A stretch of DNA of 64,000 bases from Aurantimonas sp. Leaf443 (GCF_001425575.1 NZ_LMRD01000010.1:1-64000); one strand, 5' to 3'; shown: positions 10,166 to 18,707, numbered from the stretch's first letter. Notes: generated by a model from the letters alone, not told the origin. Numbers and translations: made by a program.

Positions 10166-10436
10166 TCATCCTCCCTGGCGCCGAACCCGCTGGCCCGGCT
10201 TTACCGATCGTGCCGTTCCGGCATTCTGCTTCGGCCGCTCCGGCCCTCCCGAACCAAAGCTCCCTCTTCATAATTCATTGCCCCAGTCGAAGCAACGAAG
10301 TCTTTCATATTACGCCGGAAGAACCCCGGTTTTTATTTTCGATACGCCGATTTTATAGTCAGCATGACGCGATCATCCGCACCGGATGCTTGAAAGCCCC
10401 GACGAATGTCTCTCGCCTCCTCTGGTGCGGACGGAG

Positions 10437-11198
10437 TTAGACCACGGACGCCATCCAGCCGAGACCCTCTTCCACCGATCCGCGCGGGCGGTATTCGGCC
10501 CCGACGAAACCGGCATAGCCGACGGCGTCGAAGGCCCGCAGGAGCCGTGGCGTATCGATCTCGCCCTCGTCCGGCTCGGCCCGGCTCGGCACGGCGGCGA
10601 TCTGCACGTGGCCGATCAGGTCGCGATGGGCCTCGAAGCGCCGGATCAGGTCGCCGCCCATGATCTGCAGGTGATAGCAGTCGAACATGATCGACAGGTC
10701 CGGGCATCCGAGCCGGCGAACGATCGCCGCCGCCCCTTCCAGCGTGTCGAGGAAGTAGCCGGGCGCGTCGCGGTGGTTCAGCGGCTCGATGAGGACGCCC
10801 ATGCCGCGCGTCGCGGCGCGATCGCAGGCATATCGCAGATGGGCGTCGAAGGTCTCGGCGGCGCCCGCCACGCCCTTGGAGGCGCCGGCCATGACGTGGA
10901 CCGCGCGCGCGCCGATCGAGGCCCCGTAGAAGAAGGCCTCGTCGATCGCGGCGCGCGCCTCCTCCTCGCGCCCGGGCAGCGCCGAGAGGCCGAACTCGCC
11001 GGGCCGGCCCTTGGCCGTGTTGAGGCCGAGCATGGGAAGCCCCGTCTCGGCAAGGGCGGCCGCCACGGCGCCGGCCTCCTCGCCATAGGGCCAATGGCAC
11101 TCGACGGCCGAGAAGCCGGCGGCCTTGGCGGCGCGGATCGCGTCGGGCAGCGGGCGGTCGTTCCACAGGAAGCCGAGATTGGCCGAGAGGCGGATCAT
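10437..11198 (-). CDS. otnI: 2-oxo-tetronate isomerase (hydroxypyruvate isomerase family)
   Basis: A TIM-barrel sugar isomerase of the Hyi/OtnI family, 253 aa. It begins IRLSANLGFLWNDRPLPDAI and has the metal-ligand regions typical of the family: EPLNHRD, MFDCYHLQIMGGD, HVQIAAVPSRAEP and GAEYRPRG. OtnI interconverts 2-oxo- and 3-oxo-tetronates, bringing LtnD products to the form phosphorylated by OtnK. The ATG at 11198 overlaps the otnC stop (ATGA). Glyoxylate-pathway hydroxypyruvate isomerase is the alternative, but linkage to otnK, otnC, ltnD and denD argues for OtnI. Confidence 0.88.
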   Translation of the reverse strand: MIRLSANLGFLWNDRPLPDAIRAAKAAGFSAVECHWPYGEEAGAVAAALAETGLPMLGLNTAKGRPGEFGLSALPGREEEARAAIDEAFFYGASIGARAVHVMAGASKGVAGAAETFDAHLRYACDRAATRGMGVLIEPLNHRDAPGYFLDTLEGAAAIVRRLGCPDLSIMFDCYHLQIMGGDLIRRFEAHRDLIGHVQIAAVPSRAEPDEGEIDTPRLLRAFDAVGYAGFVGAEYRPRGSVEEGLGWMASVV

Positions 11199-11839
11199 GC
11201 GGGGTCTCCGAACCGCGTGGTGACGGCCTCGACCTGGTCCGGCGTCAGGCGCCGGGCGCCGAGGCCGCGCGTGAGGAGCGCGAGGCGCGCGGTCGCCTCC
11301 AGCTCCTCCACGGCGTTGACGGCGCTCTCCACGGTCCGGCCGGCGACGACCGGCCCGTGATGGGCGAGCATGACCGCCGCGTGCCGGCCGGCCAGGCCCC
11401 GGATCGCGGCGCCGATCGCCGCATCGCCCGGCACGAAGAAGGGCAGGAGCTTCACCCGGCCGAGCAGCATGACCGAATAGGGCGTCAGCGCCGGAGCGAA
11501 ATCCTCCTCGTCGGCCTCGGGCAGCGTCGAGAGCGCCACGCAATGGGCGCAGTGGAGATGCACCACCGCCCCGGCCCCGTGCCGCGTCTCGTAGAAGGCC
11601 TCGTGGAGGGGCATCTCCTTGGTCGGCCGGTCGCCGCCGACATGGCGGCCGGCGGCGTCGAAGCGGCTGAGGCGCGCCGGGTCGAGCCGCCCGAAGGAGG
11701 AGCCGGTGGGCGTCACGAGAAGGCCGCCGTCCTCCGTGCGCGCCGAGATGTTGCCGGTCGAGCCGTGCGTCAGGCCGCGCTCGAAGAGCGAGACGGCAAG
11801 GGCCGCGATGGCCTCGCGCAGTCTCGCCTCGCCGCTCAC
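11195..11839 (-). CDS. otnC: 3-oxo-tetronate 4-phosphate decarboxylase (class II aldolase family)
   Basis: A 214-aa class II aldolase/adducin-fold protein. The GSTGNIS motif, the zinc-ligand His pair HLHCAHC and a downstream AHHGPVV are visible. OtnC decarboxylates 3-oxo-tetronate 4-phosphate to dihydroxyacetone phosphate, completing the pathway. It starts at GTG 11839, overlapping the otnK stop (GTGA), and overlaps otnI at its end, so otnK-otnC-otnI form a tight operon. Confidence 0.9.
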   Translation of the reverse strand: MSGEARLREAIAALAVSLFERGLTHGSTGNISARTEDGGLLVTPTGSSFGRLDPARLSRFDAAGRHVGGDRPTKEMPLHEAFYETRHGAGAVVHLHCAHCVALSTLPEADEEDFAPALTPYSVMLLGRVKLLPFFVPGDAAIGAAIRGLAGRHAAVMLAHHGPVVAGRTVESAVNAVEELEATARLALLTRGLGARRLTPDQVEAVTTRFGDPA

Positions 11840-13104
11840 GGCCGGCCCGCCTTCAGCGCCGAGAGCGCGGTGGAGAAGAAGTCCTCGGCGCCGAAATTGC
11901 CGGATTTGAGCACCAGCCAGAGCGGTCGGTCCTCGGCCTTGAGCGCCGGCACGCCCGGCGCGATCTCCGGCCCGATGGCGAGGGCCGGCAGGCCGAGCCC
12001 TTCCACCACGGCGCCGGAGGTCTCGCCGCCGGCGACCACGAGGCGGGTGATGCCGCCCCGCGTCAGCGCCCGCGCGAGCGCGGCGAAGAAGGTCTCGACG
12101 GCACCGGCCGCGGCCTCGCGGCCAAAGCGCGCCTGCGCTTCGCGCACGGCCTCGGGCTCGGCCGAGCTCGCCACGAGCGGCACCGCGCCCTGCGCGATGG
12201 CCGACAGCGCCCATTCGGCGGCGCCCTGCGCGGTCACGGCGCCCGACAGGAGCCCCTCCGGTTCGACGGCGAGGACGGGATGGCCGTCCCGCGCGTAGCG
12301 CTCGACCTGGCCGCGCGTGGCGATGGAACAGGAGCCCGACAGGATCGCCGCCGGCCCGTCGCTGCCCGTAAACGGCGCCCCGGCGCCCGAGATGAGGCCC
12401 TGCGCGCGAAAATTCCCGGGCAGGCCGAGCGCGACCCCCGATCCCCCGGTGACGAGCGCCATTCCGTCGGCCGCCCGGCCGATCTCGAGGAGGTCGCGGT
12501 CGGCGATCGCGTCGACCACGACGAGGCCGCGTCCGGCCTCGGCCTCGCCAAGGATCGCCGCGCGGATCGCCTCCGCCCCGCGAAAGACGGTCGCCGCCGG
12601 CACGTGGCCGACGCCGCCCGTCGTCTGCGGCTTCAGCCAGCGCCGGATGTCGGCGTCGCGCATCGGCGTCAGCGGATGGTTCTCCATGCCGCTCTCGCTG
12701 AGCAGCCTGTCGCCGACGAAGAGATGGCCCTGGTAGAGGCTGCGCCCGGCGGCCGGAAAGGCCGGGCAGACGATGGCGTGGGTCGTGCCAAGGCGCGCCA
12801 TCAGCGCGTCGATCACCGGGCCGATATTGCCTTCGGGCGTCGAATCGAAGGTCGAGCAGTACTTGAAGAGGATCTGCCGGCAGCCGGCCTCGAGCAGCCA
12901 TTCGGCGGCCTCCAGCGAGAGGCGCACGGCTTCGGCGACCGGGACGGTGCGCGACTTCAGCGCCACGATCCCCGCTTCCACGCCGGCCTGCGGCGCGCCC
13001 TTCGGCACGCCGCTATACTGCGTCACCGCCATCCCGCCCTTGGTGAGCGTGTTGGCAAGGTCCGAGGAGCCGGTGAAGTCGTCGCCGATGCAGCCGAGGA
13101 GCAT
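11836..13104 (-). CDS. otnK: 3-oxo-tetronate kinase (four-carbon acid sugar kinase)
   Basis: A DUF1537-family kinase of 422 aa. The N-terminal domain begins LLGCIGDDFTGSSDLANTL, the family's acid-sugar-binding signature, and the C-terminal nucleotide-binding domain has LVVAGGETSGAVVEGLGL. OtnK phosphorylates 3-oxo-tetronate at C4 using ATP. Length is normal. It lies 5 bases after denD, followed by otnC and otnI with overlaps. Confidence 0.95.
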   Translation of the reverse strand: MLLGCIGDDFTGSSDLANTLTKGGMAVTQYSGVPKGAPQAGVEAGIVALKSRTVPVAEAVRLSLEAAEWLLEAGCRQILFKYCSTFDSTPEGNIGPVIDALMARLGTTHAIVCPAFPAAGRSLYQGHLFVGDRLLSESGMENHPLTPMRDADIRRWLKPQTTGGVGHVPAATVFRGAEAIRAAILGEAEAGRGLVVVDAIADRDLLEIGRAADGMALVTGGSGVALGLPGNFRAQGLISGAGAPFTGSDGPAAILSGSCSIATRGQVERYARDGHPVLAVEPEGLLSGAVTAQGAAEWALSAIAQGAVPLVASSAEPEAVREAQARFGREAAAGAVETFFAALARALTRGGITRLVVAGGETSGAVVEGLGLPALAIGPEIAPGVPALKAEDRPLWLVLKSGNFGAEDFFSTALSALKAGRP

Positions 13105-13109
13105 GGGGG

Positions 13110-14099
13110 TCAGACCTTCGCCACGCCGCCGAGCTCGTCCTCGAGATGGGCCCGGACGATCTCGTCGAACGTGGTCTCGGCCTTGAAGCCGAGGACGCGC
13201 GCCCGGTCCGCCGAGACGTCGGGCGCCCAGCCCGAGACGATCCGGGCGATGGTCTCGTCCGGCTCGCGGCGGATGAGCTTCACCGCCTTCTCGCCGACGA
13301 TGCGGCGCAGCGCCTCGATCTCCTCGCCGACCGTGGCCGAGAGGCCGGGCATGGCGAGATTGCGGCGCGGGCCGACGGGCCCGGTGTCCATCGTGGCGGC
13401 ATGCAGGAAGAAGCCGATCGCCGCGCGCGGGCTGGCGAAGAAGTGGCGCACCTCCTCCGAGACCGGCAGCACCGCCTCCTGCCCGTTCATCGGCTCGCGC
13501 AGGATGTTGGAGAAGAAGCCGGAGGCGGCCTTGTTGGGCCGGCCCGGGCGCACGCAGATCGTGGGCAGGCGAAGACCGATGCCGTCGAAGATGCCCCGGC
13601 GCGAATAGTCGGCGAGGAGCAGTTCGCCGATCGCCTTCTGCGTGCCGTAGCTCGTCAGCGGCGTCAGCGCGAAGTCGTCGGGAATGGCTTCGGGGAACGG
13701 TGCGCCGTAGACGGCGATGGAGGAGGCGAAGACGACGCGCGGCGCGTAGGGGGCCTCGCGCCCGGCGAGCCTGATCGCCTCGAAGAGGTCGCGCGTGCCG
13801 TCGAGATTGATGCGGTAGCCCTTCTCGAAATCGGCCTCCGCCTCGCCCGAGACGATGGCGGCGAGGTGGAAGATCGTGTCGGGCCGCCCCGCGATCAGCA
13901 TCGCGGCCGAACCCGGCGCCGAGAGATCGACGGCATGGGTCTCGATGGCGGGCACCGCGCCTTCCGGCCGGGCGGGCTCGACGACGTCGGCGAGCACCAT
14001 GGACTCCACCGGGCGGCCGCCGAGCGTGCCGTCGGCGGCGATGCGCGCGGCGAGCCGCGCCCCGATCATGCCGGCCGCGCCGATCACGAGTAGTTTCAT
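13110..14099 (-). CDS. denD: D-erythronate dehydrogenase (extended SDR)
   Basis: An extended SDR of 329 aa with the NAD-binding LLVIGAAGMIGARLA motif at the start, Ser in FASSIAVYGAP and the active YGTQK pair. DenD oxidises D-erythronate to 3-oxo-tetronate, feeding OtnK directly. A good AGGGAGG ribosome site precedes the ATG at 14099. It is the first enzyme gene after the regulator and is followed by otnK after 5 bases. Generic NAD-dependent epimerase annotation is possible, but the sequence and gene set fit DenD. Confidence 0.9.
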   Translation of the reverse strand: MKLLVIGAAGMIGARLAARIAADGTLGGRPVESMVLADVVEPARPEGAVPAIETHAVDLSAPGSAAMLIAGRPDTIFHLAAIVSGEAEADFEKGYRINLDGTRDLFEAIRLAGREAPYAPRVVFASSIAVYGAPFPEAIPDDFALTPLTSYGTQKAIGELLLADYSRRGIFDGIGLRLPTICVRPGRPNKAASGFFSNILREPMNGQEAVLPVSEEVRHFFASPRAAIGFFLHAATMDTGPVGPRRNLAMPGLSATVGEEIEALRRIVGEKAVKLIRREPDETIARIVSGWAPDVSADRARVLGFKAETTFDEIVRAHLEDELGGVAKV

Positions 14100-14202
14100 G
14101 CCGTCCTCCCTCGGGCCCCTCGGCCCGCCGGCTTGCCGCCGGCCCGTTGCCTGTCGTCTCGATCCGGCCGCCCGCCGCCGTCCGGCCGGGCGCGGCCGCG
14201 TC

Positions 14203-14967
14203 TCATGGCGGCCCGGCGCGCGCCAGCATGGCGCGGGTCGTCTCGCCGATATGCTCGATATGGATCTCGAAGGCCCGGATCGTCGCCTCGCGGTCGCGCC
14301 GTTCGAGCGCGTCGACGATGGCCTCGTGATCGGCGATCGACCGCGCGACGACGCCGGGCTCGGCGACGGCGAGGCGCCTGGAATCGATGACGAAGCCGTA
14401 GAGATCGACGGTGAAGTCGACGAGCGCCCGGTTCGTGGCGAGGCGATAGACCGCCAGGTGAAACTCGCGGTCGCTGATGAGGAAGCGCAACGGGTCGTCC
14501 GCGACGGCGCGCTGGGCGCGCACGCATTCGCGCAGGAACGCGATCGTCCCCGCCTCGATGCGCGTCGCCGCCTCGCCGACGACCGCGCGCTCGACGAGGA
14601 GCCGCGCGGCATGGATCTCGTCCAGCGTGTAGACATCGACGCGATGCGCCTCGCGCGGGCGGCGGAACTCGGAGCCGACGGCGCTGGAGGCGATGCGGGT
14701 GCGCGCGCCGTGCACCACCGTCAGGAGCCCCTTGGCCGCCAGGATCTGGATGCCGCCGCGCACCGTCTCGCGGCTGACCTGGAAGGCGGCGGCCAGATCC
14801 CGCTCGCCCGGCAGGTCGTCGCCGATCTTCAGGAGACCGGAATCGATGAGGCTGGCGATCTTGCCGGCCACGACCTCGCGCACGTTGCGCCGGACGATCC
14901 TCTCGTGGAGGTCCGGCGCGTGGTCGAGGACGAGGGTGGGGGATGCCATGGTGGGCCTGTGGTCCAT
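14203..14967 (-). CDS. GntR-family regulator, FadR/FCD type
   Basis: A transcriptional regulator with an N-terminal winged HTH (about residues 30-90, including PGERDLAAAFQVSRETVRGGIQ) and a C-terminal all-helical FCD ligand domain. FCD regulators commonly sense carboxylates or sugar acids. It lies directly upstream of denD in the same direction and is the obvious candidate controller of the tetronate operon. The start is uncertain: ATG at 14967 lies within an inverted repeat, whereas the internal ATG at 14949 would leave that repeat in the leader. Confidence 0.92.
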   Translation of the reverse strand: MDHRPTMASPTLVLDHAPDLHERIVRRNVREVVAGKIASLIDSGLLKIGDDLPGERDLAAAFQVSRETVRGGIQILAAKGLLTVVHGARTRIASSAVGSEFRRPREAHRVDVYTLDEIHAARLLVERAVVGEAATRIEAGTIAFLRECVRAQRAVADDPLRFLISDREFHLAVYRLATNRALVDFTVDLYGFVIDSRRLAVAEPGVVARSIADHEAIVDALERRDREATIRAFEIHIEHIGETTRAMLARAGPP

Positions 14968-14979
14968 CCTTTAGACCAC
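14959..14979. promoter_or_regulatory. Inverted repeat, candidate GntR operator
   Basis: GTGGTC (14959-14964) and GACCAC (14974-14979) form exact 6-bp arms with a 9-bp AT-containing spacer at the 5' end of the FCD regulator gene. GntR/FadR proteins bind short palindromes containing TGGT/ACCA arms, so this is a plausible autoregulatory site. It overlaps one of the two possible start codons. Confidence 0.45.
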
Positions 14980-15182
14980 GATGACAGGCGATCGCGCGAC
15001 CCCCGTCAATCCTGCGCCGCACCAAACCCATCCCGCGTCCGCGAAGGCGCGCCGGGCCTCGCGCGCGATTCACGAGGCCGCGAGAGGCGCTTGCGGCGGG
15101 CGGGCGGACATCCCATCTTGGTCCTTCCGGATTCTTCCCGGCCCTCCGCGACAGCGGCCGGCCGGCTCTGCAGGACGACAGG

Positions 15183-15476
15183 ATGCGCTTCGTGATTCGC
15201 GCGCTCGGCTTCTTGGCCACGGCCTTCGCGGTGGTGCTCGCCATCGGCGACATCGCCCGCTCGCTCGCCGACGAGCGCATGGAGCTCGCGAGCGTCTCGG
15301 AGATCCTCGCCTCGGCCGGCGCCAGCCCCGCCGCGCCGGCCGATCCGCAGATCGCCGATCTCGTCGCCACGCTTCTGGCGGCCCCGGCCTCGCCGCTCCT
15401 CTTCGCGCTCGGCCTCGTCCTGATCGCGCTGTCGCGGCGGCCGCACCGGTCCGGCCTGCGGCGCCTGTCGGCCTGA
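15183..15476 (+). CDS. Small two-helix membrane protein of unknown function
   Basis: A 97-aa protein with two hydrophobic segments, one at the N-terminus ([19 protein letters not shown]) and one near the C-terminus ([15 protein letters not shown]), joined by an acidic Ala-rich linker and ending in a basic tail. The ATG is preceded by CAGGA-like purines. No family is recognised. It sits alone between the divergent GntR regulator and msrA. Confidence 0.72.
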   Translation: MRFVIRALGFLATAFAVVLAIGDIARSLADERMELASVSEILASAGASPAAPADPQIADLVATLLAAPASPLLFALGLVLIALSRRPHRSGLRRLSA

Positions 15477-15586
15477 GGCCGCGCGGGCCCGACGAATCTC
15501 AAGCCGGCGTGGCGCCCTTGCGGCGCCGCGCGACCGCCGCTCTCGCGCCGCGAGGGCACGGGCCCCCCATGCGCGAAAGGACGACC

Positions 15587-16276
15587 ATGTACATTCTCGA
15601 TATGTTCACCAAGAAGATGAAGCTGCCGAGCGTCGAGGACGCCCTGCCCGGACGCGCCGAACCGCTGCCGACGGCCGAGCGCCACTTCCTGAACGACCGG
15701 CCCCTGAAGCCGCCCTTCCCCGATGGAAGCCGCACCGCGATCTTCGGCATGGGCTGCTTCTGGGGCGTGGAGCGCAAGTTCTGGCAGCTGCCGGGCGTCG
15801 TCGTGACGGCCGTCGGCTACAGCGGCGGCGCCACGCCCAACCCGACCTATCAGGAGGTCTGCAGCGGCCAGACCGGGCAGAACGAGGTGGTGCTCGTCGT
15901 CTACGATCCGGCCGGCATCTCCTACGAGGCGCTGCTCAAGGCCTTCTGGGAAGGCCACGACCCGACGCAGGGCATGCGCCAGGGCAACGACATGGGCACG
16001 CAGTACCGCTCGGGCATCTACTATGCCGACGAGGATCAGCGCGAGGCGGCGCTCGCCTCGAAGGCGGCCTATCAGGCCGCGCTCGAGAAGGCCGGCCACA
16101 AGGGCCGCATTACCACCGAGATCGAGCCCGCCGGCGCCTTCTACTACGCGGAAGCCTATCACCAGCAGTATCTCGCCAAGAATCCCGGCGGCTATTGCGG
16201 CATCGGCGGCACCGGCGTCTCCTGCCCGATCGGGCTCGGCACGCCGGCCGGCGCGGGAACGCAGGCGGCCGAGTAG
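15587..16276 (+). CDS. msrA: Peptide-methionine (S)-S-oxide reductase
   Basis: Repairs oxidised methionine using a nucleophilic Cys. The GCFWG motif places the catalytic Cys at residue 57, followed by the family segments [31 protein letters not shown] and [15 protein letters not shown]-terminal pair of Cys in [12 protein letters not shown] serves as the recycling thiols. I start at 15587, which follows AAAGGACGACC and gives 229 aa; the open frame extends far upstream without similarity. The longer N-terminus (about 50 residues before the catalytic core) is common in alphaproteobacterial MsrA. Confidence 0.95.
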   Translation: MYILDMFTKKMKLPSVEDALPGRAEPLPTAERHFLNDRPLKPPFPDGSRTAIFGMGCFWGVERKFWQLPGVVVTAVGYSGGATPNPTYQEVCSGQTGQNEVVLVVYDPAGISYEALLKAFWEGHDPTQGMRQGNDMGTQYRSGIYYADEDQREAALASKAAYQAALEKAGHKGRITTEIEPAGAFYYAEAYHQQYLAKNPGGYCGIGGTGVSCPIGLGTPAGAGTQAAE

Positions 16277-16361
16277 GCCGGGCGTCCGCGACCGCGGGAC
16301 ATGGCGCGGGCGGCGGAGGCGGCCCGCGCCAGGCCCGCCTCCGCCGCCCGGACCGCGGCCA

Positions 16362-16377
16362 GATTTCACGTGAAATC
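16362..16377. promoter_or_regulatory. Perfect 16-bp palindrome with parS-like core
   Basis: GATTTCACGTGAAATC is a perfect palindrome 124 bases before the start of the BMP binding-protein gene. Its central 12 bases TTTCACGTGAAA are identical to the core of the ParB site parS, while the outer two bases on each side differ. It could be a degenerate centromere site or the operator of a regulator of nucleoside uptake. No second copy was noticed in the window. Confidence 0.5.
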
Positions 16378-16500
16378 GGCCCTCGCCCGTGCCAGTCTCG
16401 CCCTCGTGCCCGGACCGGGGCGTGAAGCGCCCCGTCCGGTCCCGTTTTCCAGCGGGCGAACCCGCCACGGGGCGCCCCGCGACACGAGGATCGAGACTCG

Positions 16501-17496
16501 ATGAAACGCTTCCTGGCCGGGCTTCTCGCCGCAACCGTCCTGACCGCAGGCGCCGCGAAGGCGGCCGACGACAAGCCGGCGATCCTCTACGATCTGGGCG
16601 GAAAGTTCGACAAGTCCTTCAACGAGGCCGCCTATAACGGCGCCGAGAAGTACAAGGCGGAGACGGGCGTCGCCTATCGCGAGTTCGAGATCGTCAACGA
16701 CACGCAGCGCGAACAGGCCCTGCGCCGCTTCGCCCGCGACGGGGCGAGCCCGATCATCTCCGTCGGCTTCAGCCAGGCCGCCGCGCTCGAAGCCGTCGCC
16801 AAGGAATTTCCCGACACCAAGTTCGCCATCATCGACGCCGTGGTCGAGGCGCCGAACGTGCGCTCCATCCTCTTCAAGGAGGAGGAGGGCTCCTATCTCG
16901 TCGGCCTCCTGGCCGGCATGAAGTCGCAGACCGGCAAGGTCGGCTTCATCGGCGGCATGGACATTCCCCTCATCTCCAAGTTCGGCTGCGGCTATCGCGG
17001 CGGCGTCAAGGCCGCCAGGGCGGACGCCGAGGTCCTCTGGAACATGACGGGCACGACGGGCGCGGCCTGGAACGACCCGGTGCGCGGCGGCGAGCTCGCC
17101 AAGTCGCAGATGGACCAGGGCGCCGACGTCATCTTCCACGCCGCCGGCGGCACCGGCATCGGCGTCCTGCAGGCCGCCGCCGACGCCGGCAAGTTCGGCA
17201 TCGGCGTCGATTCCAACCAGAACATGCTGCATCCCGGCCACGTCCTCACCTCCATGGTGAAGCGCGTCGACAACGCCGTCTACGCGACCTTCGCGGACGC
17301 GGCCAAGGGCAGCTGGACCGCCGGCACGCAGATGCTCGGCCTCAAGGAGGACGGCGTCGCCTACGCCCTGGACGACGACAACAAGGCGCTCCTGACGCCC
17401 GAGATGACCGCCGCCGCCGAGAAGGCCAAGGCCGACATCATCGCCGGCACCGTGAAGGTCCACGACTTCACCACCGACAGCGCCTGCCCGTACTGA
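16501..17496 (+). CDS. BMP-family nucleoside ABC transporter binding protein
   Basis: Periplasmic binding protein of the Bmp/PnrA family, 331 aa, with a Sec signal peptide (KRFLAGLLAATVLTAGAAKA, cleaved before ADDK). Typical segments include YDLGGKFDKSFNEAAYNGAEK, the aromatic/acidic ligand pocket region, and GVDSNQNMLHPG. These proteins deliver purine or pyrimidine nucleosides to ATPase/permease partners like those at 20605-24687. An ACGAGGA ribosome site precedes the ATG. A hairpin follows the gene, then a dead copy of the nucleoside hydrolase start and a toxin-antitoxin-like pair that separate it from its operon. Confidence 0.93.
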   Translation: MKRFLAGLLAATVLTAGAAKAADDKPAILYDLGGKFDKSFNEAAYNGAEKYKAETGVAYREFEIVNDTQREQALRRFARDGASPIISVGFSQAAALEAVAKEFPDTKFAIIDAVVEAPNVRSILFKEEEGSYLVGLLAGMKSQTGKVGFIGGMDIPLISKFGCGYRGGVKAARADAEVLWNMTGTTGAAWNDPVRGGELAKSQMDQGADVIFHAAGGTGIGVLQAAADAGKFGIGVDSNQNMLHPGHVLTSMVKRVDNAVYATFADAAKGSWTAGTQMLGLKEDGVAYALDDDNKALLTPEMTAAAEKAKADIIAGTVKVHDFTTDSACPY

Positions 17497-17560
17497 GGGC
17501 AGAACCGCGGCCTTCCGCCGCCGCACAAGGGGGCGAACGTCCCGCGACGCCAGTGCTCTC

Positions 17561-17585
17561 CCCTTCTCCCCTCGGGGGAGAAGGG
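17561..17585. terminator. Hairpin after the BMP binding-protein gene
   Basis: CCCTTCTCCCC and GGGGAGAAGGG are exact 11-bp arms around TCG, 65 bases past the stop. No T-run follows, so it may act as a stabilising or attenuating stem rather than a true intrinsic terminator. It resembles the hairpin at 5864-5888. Confidence 0.6.
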
Positions 17586-17617
17586 CGCTGCGTCCCGGCC
17601 GTCACCATCACTTTGCC

Positions 17618-17760
17618 GCGATGCGCCGTCGATGCTATCGCCAGCCGGCGACACGAGGTGCGGGAGAGCGGAGAGCGCGACATGGCCGAGAAGGTGATCT
17701 TCGACACCGATCCGGGTCCGGACGACGCGGTGGCGCTCCGTGCGGCGCCGGGCTTGCCGG
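17618..17760 (+). repeat. Left copy of imperfect direct repeat around the MNT/HEPN pair
   Basis: By eye this 143-bp stretch matches 18757-18892 with about eight substitutions and one 7-bp tandem duplication (GAGAGCG) found only here. It includes the leader and first ~26 codons of the nucleoside hydrolase gene. Confidence 0.85.
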
Positions 17761-17789
17761 TCCTTCGTCTTCATCCGGCATATCGATGA
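17682..17789 (+). pseudogene. 5' fragment of nucleoside hydrolase gene
   Basis: The ATG at 17682 opens a frame whose first ~20 residues (AEKVIFDTDPGPDDAVAL) nearly match the intact nucleoside hydrolase starting at 18814, including the DTDPGxDD calcium-binding Asp cluster. Similarity ends after about 26 codons and the frame stops at 17789. It is the dead remnant left by the duplication that surrounds the inserted gene pair. Confidence 0.85.
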
Positions 17790-17844
17790 TGGGATCGCAA
17801 TGACGGACGATCGTTCACGCCCGTTGCAGACACGGGGGAAGGAA

Positions 17845-18198
17845 ATGTCCGGCAGCGGGCGATGCTCGCCGGAGGCGACGACCCTGGCGCAGCGCAAGCG
17901 GAACGAGGCGACGCGCCGGACGCTGGCCGCCGATGCCGCGGTGCGCGCGCTTCGCGATTACGCGCGGGGGCATGGCGGACGTTACGTCGTCTTCGGATCC
18001 TACGTCACGGGAGCGATGCGATACGACAGCGATCTCGATGTCCTCGTCGATTTTCCCGTCGAGCTGACGCCGCAGGCCTGGCGGTTCGCGGAGGATGTCT
18101 GCGCCGGGACCGCCGTCCCGCTGGACATCCACGACGCGCGGACCGCCACGCCCGCTTTCTGCGAACGGGTGATGAGCAGAGGCCTTCTCCTTCCGTGA
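17845..18198 (+). CDS. MNT-domain nucleotidyltransferase, MntA-like antitoxin
   Basis: A 117-aa minimal nucleotidyltransferase. Residues 51-65 read GS, ten residues, then D-L-D, an exact GSX10DXD active-site motif, followed by VLVDFP. In characterised HepT/MntA systems such a protein AMPylates and silences a HEPN RNase toxin. The stop overlaps the start of the HEPN gene (GTGA). I start at 17845, after GGGGGAAGG; the ATG at 17800 would add 15 residues. It has no relation to nucleoside transport and sits between duplicated sequences, so I infer insertion. A solitary DNA polymerase beta-like protein is the generic alternative. Confidence 0.88.
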   Translation: MSGSGRCSPEATTLAQRKRNEATRRTLAADAAVRALRDYARGHGGRYVVFGSYVTGAMRYDSDLDVLVDFPVELTPQAWRFAEDVCAGTAVPLDIHDARTATPAFCERVMSRGLLLP

Positions 18199-18707
18199 CG
18201 GACGTGCGCTGGATCGAGGTCGAGGACGATCTGGCGTCGGCATGCCGGCACTTCGGCAACGCCGCTTGGCTGGCCGACGACGGCGGGTTCGACGACGACG
18301 GCATCGCCGGGTACCGGGCGCGGATGGCGCTTCTGCATGCCATGCAGTCCGCCCACACCTCGCTCGAAGGCGCGCTCCGGCGAATCCTCGAAATCCTCGG
18401 CGAGGAACCTCCGGTCGGCGGCAACTCCCATGTCGACCTCGTCAGGCGCGTGTCCAGAGCGGTCGACACGCCCGGCCATGTGCGTCCCGCGATCCTGACA
18501 CCGGACGTCTTCCGCGACGTGGACGAGTCCCGGCGGTTCCGTCATCGCGCGACCCATGACTACGACAATTTCGACCCGACGCTCGCCAAGCCGTCCATCG
18601 AAGCCGCGCGCCGTCTCGCTGTCGGTCTCGGACCCTGCATCGCGGCGTTCAGGGATCGCGTCGATCCGCCGTCGCCCGAGGTCGACGACGACGAACATAC
18701 AGGATGA
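18195..18707 (+). CDS. HEPN-domain protein, HepT-like toxin
   Basis: A 170-aa mostly helical protein starting at GTG 18195 in overlap with the MNT stop. Residues 116-123 read R-H-R-A-T-H-D-Y, an exact RX4HXY motif, the catalytic signature of HepT ribonucleases; its Tyr is the residue AMPylated by MntA partners. The helix LHAMQSAHTSLEGALRRILE fits the HEPN bundle. It is somewhat longer than typical HepT because of N- and C-terminal extensions rich in Asp/Glu. The pairing and both motifs make a toxin-antitoxin module the best reading; activity is untested. Confidence 0.85.
   Translation: MTDVRWIEVEDDLASACRHFGNAAWLADDGGFDDDGIAGYRARMALLHAMQSAHTSLEGALRRILEILGEEPPVGGNSHVDLVRRVSRAVDTPGHVRPAILTPDVFRDVDESRRFRHRATHDYDNFDPTLAKPSIEAARRLAVGLGPCIAAFRDRVDPPSPEVDDDEHTG

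Noticed and set aside
16362-16377. A chromosomal centromere region (parS cluster)
   Set aside because: Only one palindrome, with mismatched outer bases, and no parA/parB or replication genes nearby; kept only as a candidate site.
17740-17844. Longer start for the nucleotidyltransferase
   Set aside because: The upstream in-frame ATG at 17740 falls within the left repeat and hydrolase fragment; the site at 17845 has a purine-rich leader.
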